Both the position numbers and the translations under genes were made by a program. From Gemmatimonadota bacterium (lineage in GTDB: Bacteria; Gemmatimonadota; Gemmatimonadetes; Gemmatimonadales; GWC2-71-9), in assembly GCA_024640185.1 (NCBI GenBank), contig JAHEFN010000055.1, positions 1 to 10,417 on the forward strand: 10,417 nucleotides of DNA, given 5' to 3'. Positions within the stretch are counted from its first letter, which is position 1, and every line of letters begins with the position of its first letter. Below are positions 6,977 through 10,417 of the stretch, in pieces. The notes beneath the pieces were generated by a model. It saw nothing but the letters and a program-made list of their open reading frames with translations. It ran no database searches and was not told the DNA's origin.

Positions 6977-9393
6977 CCGTCGACCGCTTCGCCCAGGTGG
7001 CGCTCCCGCTGCCGGTGGCGGAGCCCTATCGCTATCGGGTGCCGGCGACGCTCGCCGACCGCGCGCTCCCCGGGGCGCGCGTCGTCGTTCCGGTGAGGCA
7101 GCGGGAGATGATCGGGATCATCACCGCGGTCGATGACATCGGCCCCGATGCCGCGCCGCGTGACCTGCTGGCACTCCCCGATGACGAGCCAGCCCTCTCA
7201 GCGCCGCTGCTCGCCCTCGCGGGGGAGGCGGCGCGTCACTGGGGGTGTCCGCCGGGACTGATGTTGCGGGCGATGCTGCCGGGACCGTTGTGGGGACGCA
7301 CCACGGTCACCCTGCGCCTCGGTGAGGTGCCTGCCGGTGGCCTCGGCGGTGCCGCCGGCGCGTTGGTTGACTGGCTTCGTCACCGGGGTGGTCATGGCAC
7401 GGTGCAGGCCGCCAGTCGGGCCCTCCATCGTCCGGTCTGGGAGGTCGCCGATCGCCTTCGCCGGGTCGGCACACTCACGATCGAGGTGGCCCCCCCTGAC
7501 GTCCGGGGTGGGGCCGCCACGGAGCGCGTGGCGGTGCTCGTCGGCGATCCGCTCACCCTGACCGAGCGGGAGCGCCGGTTCCACCGAGCGCCGGCACGGC
7601 GTGCGCTCTACCAGGCGCTCGAGGATGCCGGTGGGCGCCAGAGTGCCGCCGCACTGATCGAGCGCGCCGGCACGTCGGCTGCGCCACTGAAGGCGTTGGT
7701 CGAGTCCGGGATCGTGGCCTACGAGGAGGAGGAGGTCTCGCGGGATCCGTTCGCGGCGCTGGCCACGACCCCGCCGCCGGCGACCCTGACGGATGCGCAG
7801 CAGGGCGCGCTCGAGGCCCTCGGGGCGCTCGCCCCGGGCGAGGCGGGACTGCTCTTTGGGGTGACCGGGTCGGGCAAGACCGCCGTCTATCTCGAACGGA
7901 TCCGCCAGCTGCTCCGCGAGGATCGCGGCGCGATCCTGCTGGTTCCCGAGATCGCCCTCACGCCGCAGACGGTGGCCCGGGTGCGCGGCGCGTTCGGCGA
8001 CGAGGTGGCCGTGCTCCACAGTGGCCTCTCGGACAACGAGCGGGCCGACGCCTGGCGGATGTTGCGACGCGGCGATCGTCGGGTCGCCGTGGGGGCCCGA
8101 TCGGCGGTCTTCGCTCCGGTGGCACGCCTCGGGGTGATCGTGCTCGATGAGGAGCACGAGGCGAGCTACAAGAACGGCGAAACGCCGCGCTATCATGCCC
8201 GGGACATCGCCCGGATGCGTGCCCGCCTCGAGGGTGCCACCCTGGTTCTCGGCAGCGCCACCCCATCGCTGGAGTCCTGGGTCCGAATCTCCGGTCCGGA
8301 TCACCGGGTCATGTTGCCGGCCCGGATCGGTGGGCATCCCCTGCCACCGGTGGAGTTGGTTGATCTTCGCCGTGAGCCGAGCATCGCCGACTCCGCCGTG
8401 CCGTGGACGGCTCCGCTCGATGAGGCGGTGACCACCTCACTCAGTCGCGGCGAGCAGGTGTTGCTGCTGCTCAACCGCCGCGGCTGGGCCTCGTTCATCC
8501 AATGTCCCCAGTGTGGGGCGACCTGCGACTGCCCGCAGTGCAGCATCACCCTCACGGTGCATCGCCACCCCGAACAGCTGCGGTGCCACTACTGCGATCA
8601 TCGCGCGGCGGTCCCGACGGCGTGCCAGGCGTGCGGTGCGAAGACCACACGACACCGCGGGGCCGGAACCCAGCAGCTCGAACGGCTGATGGCGGAACGC
8701 TTTCCGTCGGCGCGACTGGCGAGGATGGACCTCGATACGACGTCGACCCGGTGGTCGCACCACCACATTCTCGAGCGGGTCGGGCGGGGCGAGGTCGACA
8801 TTCTCCTCGGCACCCAGATGATCGCCAAGGGGCTCGACTTTCCCAACGTGACGCTGGTGGGCGTGATCGACGCCGATCTCGCCCTGCACCTCCCCGACTT
8901 CCGCGCCAGTGAGCGGACCTTCCAATTGGTGGCCCAGGTTGCCGGCCGGGCCGGCCGGGGACCCAAGGGTGGCCGGGTCATGGTCCAGTCGCGACAGCCC
9001 GACCACCCCGCGCTGGTGCGGGCGGCGGCGCACGACGCCGAGGGGTTTCTCGCCGACGAACTCGTCTTGCGGCAGTCACCCGCCTATCCCCCATGCACCG
9101 CCCTCGCGCGGGTGGTGGTCACCGGTGCCGATCAGCAGGCGGTGATGGCCCGCGCCATCGAGTTCGGCGAGTGGTCGGAACGGGCGATCGCGCGTTCCGG
9201 CCGCGCCCTGCTGGTGCTCGGTCCGGCGCCGTGCCCCATCGAGCGGATCCGCAACGAGTGGCGGGTCCACCTGTTGATCAAGGGTGAGGAACGTGATCTC
9301 GCCGCCTGGGTGCGGACCGTGGGACCACGGCTCTCGGGACGGCGCGGCGAGGTTCGGCTGTCGCTCGACCGTGACCCGGTCTCGCTGCTCTGA
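6973..9393 (+). CDS. priA: Primosomal protein N', replication restart helicase
   Basis: PriA, 806 residues, a superfamily 2 3'-to-5' DNA helicase that recognises stalled forks and loads the replication restart machinery. The N-terminal 3'-DNA-binding domain begins at once (A-L-P-L-P-V, then Y-R-Y-R-V-P, 10-24). A winged-helix-like part lies at about 120-250. The helicase core has Walker A G-V-T-G-S-G-K-T (296-303), motif II D-E-E-H (392-395) and G-S-A-T-P (427-431). The zinc-binding region carries four C-x2-C pairs (511/514, 520/523, 538/541, 551/554) plus an extra Cys518. Motifs V and VI follow (G-T-Q-M-I-A-K-G-L-D, 613-622; Q-V-A-G-R-A-G-R-G, 655-663), and the C-terminal domain is complete. 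The GTG at 6973 overlaps the epimerase stop and puts the protein start where PriA homology starts; the longer frame from 6799 was rejected. priA often neighbours def/fmt, but here a channel gene follows. Confidence 0.97.
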   Translation: MTVDRFAQVALPLPVAEPYRYRVPATLADRALPGARVVVPVRQREMIGIITAVDDIGPDAAPRDLLALPDDEPALSAPLLALAGEAARHWGCPPGLMLRAMLPGPLWGRTTVTLRLGEVPAGGLGGAAGALVDWLRHRGGHGTVQAASRALHRPVWEVADRLRRVGTLTIEVAPPDVRGGAATERVAVLVGDPLTLTERERRFHRAPARRALYQALEDAGGRQSAAALIERAGTSAAPLKALVESGIVAYEEEEVSRDPFAALATTPPPATLTDAQQGALEALGALAPGEAGLLFGVTGSGKTAVYLERIRQLLREDRGAILLVPEIALTPQTVARVRGAFGDEVAVLHSGLSDNERADAWRMLRRGDRRVAVGARSAVFAPVARLGVIVLDEEHEASYKNGETPRYHARDIARMRARLEGATLVLGSATPSLESWVRISGPDHRVMLPARIGGHPLPPVELVDLRREPSIADSAVPWTAPLDEAVTTSLSRGEQVLLLLNRRGWASFIQCPQCGATCDCPQCSITLTVHRHPEQLRCHYCDHRAAVPTACQACGAKTTRHRGAGTQQLERLMAERFPSARLARMDLDTTSTRWSHHHILERVGRGEVDILLGTQMIAKGLDFPNVTLVGVIDADLALHLPDFRASERTFQLVAQVAGRAGRGPKGGRVMVQSRQPDHPALVRAAAHDAEGFLADELVLRQSPAYPPCTALARVVVTGADQQAVMARAIEFGEWSERAIARSGRALLVLGPAPCPIERIRNEWRVHLLIKGEERDLAAWVRTVGPRLSGRRGEVRLSLDRDPVSLL

Positions 9394-9404
9394 CGGTCAG
9401 GATG

Positions 9405-9410
9405 TACCTT
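9405..9410 (+). promoter_or_regulatory. -10-like box before the aquaporin-family gene
   Basis: TACCTT sits 40 bases before the GTG start, predicting transcription from about 9417, inside the inverted repeat at 9411-9423. No clear -35 is visible. A promoter here is plausible because the gap after priA is one of only two larger gaps on the plus strand. Confidence 0.35.
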
Positions 9411-9423
9411 GGGGGAGTCCCCC
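9411..9423 (+). repeat. Perfect-arm inverted repeat at the predicted transcript start, with C9 tract
   Basis: GGGGGA and TCCCCC form perfect 6-base arms around a single G. The right arm merges into a run of nine C (9419-9427). The repeat starts directly after the -10-like box. It could be an operator or a 5' hairpin of the mRNA; the loop is too short for the full stem to form in RNA. No T-run follows, so it is not a standard priA terminator. Confidence 0.4.
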
Positions 9424-9441
9424 CCCCATTCCCACCTCAGT

Positions 9442-9446
9442 GGAGG
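9442..9446 (+). promoter_or_regulatory. Ribosome binding site deciding a GTG start
   Basis: GGAGG lies 4 bases before the GTG at 9451. It is one of the few clear SD sites in the window and decides the aquaporin-family start against a longer in-frame ATG at 9409. Confidence 0.6.
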
Positions 9447-9450
9447 CGCT

Positions 9451-10092
9451 GTGAAGAAACTCCTCACCGAGTTCGTCGGCACATTCTTCCTTGTGCTCAT
9501 CATCGGCCTGGCCGTCACCGGCGACGCGGCGCTCGCGGCACTGCCCATCGGCATCGGTCTGGCCGTGCTGGTCTACATGGGGGGGCACATCTCCGGGGCC
9601 CACTACAATCCGGCGGTCAGCACCGCGCTGTTGATGCGGGGCAAGATGCCATCCGCCGACTTCGTGCCATATGTGGCAGCCCAGATCGGCGGCGCGATCG
9701 CGGCGGCGGCGATGGTCCTGCTGGTGACCGGGCAGAGCTTCGCCCCGATGCCGGCTGCGGAGATCGGCATCGTGGCGCCACTCATGGTCGAGGTGCTCTT
9801 CACCTTCCTGCTGGCGCTGGTGGTGCTCAACACCGCCACGCACGCCAAGACGGCGGGCAACTCCTACTACGGGTTGGCGATCGGTGGAACGGTCCTGGTC
9901 GGCGCCTGGGTGGGTGGTGGCATCTCCGGTGGCGCCTTCAACCCGGCGGTCGGGATCGGGCCGACCCTGGTGCACGCCCTGGCCGGTGAGGGGTCGTTTG
10001 CCAGTCTCTGGTTGTATCTGGTGGGGCCGCTTGCGGGCGGCGTGCTCGCTGCCGTCGTCTTCGCGATCCAGGAAGCCCCGGACGGCAGCTGA
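9451..10092 (+). CDS. MIP/aquaporin-family channel protein
   Basis: A 213-residue integral inner-membrane protein of the major intrinsic protein family. Both half-helix NPA motifs are present: N-P-A at 53-55 within G-A-H-Y-N-P-A-V, and 164-166 within G-G-A-F-N-P-A-V. The N-terminus carries the family pattern K-L-L-T-E-F-V-G-T-F-F-L. Hydrophobic stretches at roughly 7-24, 30-45, 72-93, 106-128, 140-158 and 185-205 give the six expected membrane helices. The Arg that normally follows the second NPA and forms the ar/R selectivity filter is replaced by Val167, so permeability may differ from a standard water or glycerol channel. At 213 residues it is short compared with most aquaporins (about 230-280), with short loops and tails. 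The GTG start was chosen for the GGAGG just upstream. It converges with the TonB-dependent receptor gene, 3 bases apart, with no visible terminator between. Confidence 0.9.
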   Translation: MKKLLTEFVGTFFLVLIIGLAVTGDAALAALPIGIGLAVLVYMGGHISGAHYNPAVSTALLMRGKMPSADFVPYVAAQIGGAIAAAAMVLLVTGQSFAPMPAAEIGIVAPLMVEVLFTFLLALVVLNTATHAKTAGNSYYGLAIGGTVLVGAWVGGGISGGAFNPAVGIGPTLVHALAGEGSFASLWLYLVGPLAGGVLAAVVFAIQEAPDGS

Positions 10093-10095
10093 GCG

Positions 10096-10417
10096 CTACG
10101 GCCGGGGGGCGAGCCGGATCATCACGCCGAGCGTCAGGAGCCGGCCGCTCCCGGGTTCGATCACCCGACCACCGAAGCCGTTGACGACCACCGAGGCCAC
10201 GTAGGCCCGATCGAAGAGGTTGCGGACCGATCCGAAGGCCGTGACCGTTCGGGTCGCGGGCCAGCGCAGCGCCGCGTTGGTGATGCCGCCCGCCCAGCCC
10301 GGCACGGTCACCGTGTTGCCGTCATCGGCTGTCAGCGCGCTGCTCAAGCCGTGGTCGAGGTCCACCAGGATCCCGGCCACCGAGCCGGTGAGCCCGAGCC
10401 GGGCGGTGAGGCGCGGG
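10096..10417 (-). CDS. TonB-dependent receptor, C-terminal part (5' end outside the window)
   Basis: The last 106 residues of a protein whose frame stays open to the right edge. It shows the end of an outer-membrane beta-barrel of the TonB-dependent receptor family: alternating strand-like segments, then the near-terminal signature R-N-L-F-D-R-A-Y, and a last stretch with E-P-G-S-G-R before the final strand L-T-L-G-V-M-I-R-L. The extreme end (A-P-R-P) lacks the terminal aromatic residue often used for barrel assembly. Such receptors import iron chelates, cobalamin or sugars using TonB energy; the ligand cannot be judged from this end. A GTG at 10380 is not the true start, because the frame continues upstream through barrel-like sequence. 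Confidence 0.85.
   Translation of the reverse strand, partial: PRLTARLGLTGSVAGILVDLDHGLSSALTADDGNTVTVPGWAGGITNAALRWPATRTVTAFGSVRNLFDRAYVASVVVNGFGGRVIEPGSGRLLTLGVMIRLAPRP

Noticed and set aside
7198..8337. 379-codon open frame on the minus strand inside priA
   Set aside because: It is antisense to the PriA helicase core and has no domain or start signal.
10093..10130. Shared terminator between the channel gene and the receptor gene
   Set aside because: Only 3 bases separate the stops, and I found no stable stem followed by a T-run in either direction.

Overview
The window looks like ordinary chromosomal DNA from a GC-rich, Gram-negative-type bacterium. Gemmatimonadota is my best guess, as an inference from composition, weak or absent Shine-Dalgarno sites, gene content and protein style; no marker in the window proves it. 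A TonB-dependent receptor end implies an outer membrane. Coding density is very high. I see no rRNA, tRNA, CRISPR array, insertion sequence or phage gene.

Layout. Minus strand, 1-944: a pseudopilin operon with a GspH/FimT-like gene first, a GspI/PilV-like gene second (ATGA overlap), and the first codons of a third gene at the left edge. Positions 945-1164 are a divergent promoter region. Plus strand, 1165-5896: a tightly packed run of glyS (glycine-tRNA ligase), a cystathionine gamma-synthase/methionine gamma-lyase-family enzyme, a zincin-type metallopeptidase with an unusual C-terminal half, an unrecognised 89-residue protein, an 83-residue ubiquitin-fold protein and a class II-type histone-deacetylase-family amidohydrolase. 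Junctions here are overlaps or gaps of at most 8 bases. After a 60-base gap come a dipeptide epimerase (enolase superfamily) and priA (GTGA overlap). After a further 57-base gap carrying a promoter-like box, an inverted repeat and a C9 tract comes a MIP/aquaporin-family channel. On the minus strand, converging with only 3 bases between, is the C-terminal end of a TonB-dependent receptor.

How they relate. Most products are housekeeping: translation (GlyRS), amino-acid sulfur metabolism, cell-wall peptide recycling (epimerase), replication restart (PriA) and transport. The least explained part is 3776-5005: a HExxH protein with a non-canonical third metal ligand, an orphan alpha/beta protein and a ubiquitin-like protein without a C-terminal Gly-Gly, translationally coupled and followed directly by a deacetylase. 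No E1, E2 or JAB-type gene is present, so I do not call it a conjugation system. It is the best candidate in the window for an undescribed functional module.

Candidate -10 boxes of the form TAnnnT lie before four transcription units. The one before the pseudopilin operon is placed for an almost leaderless mRNA.
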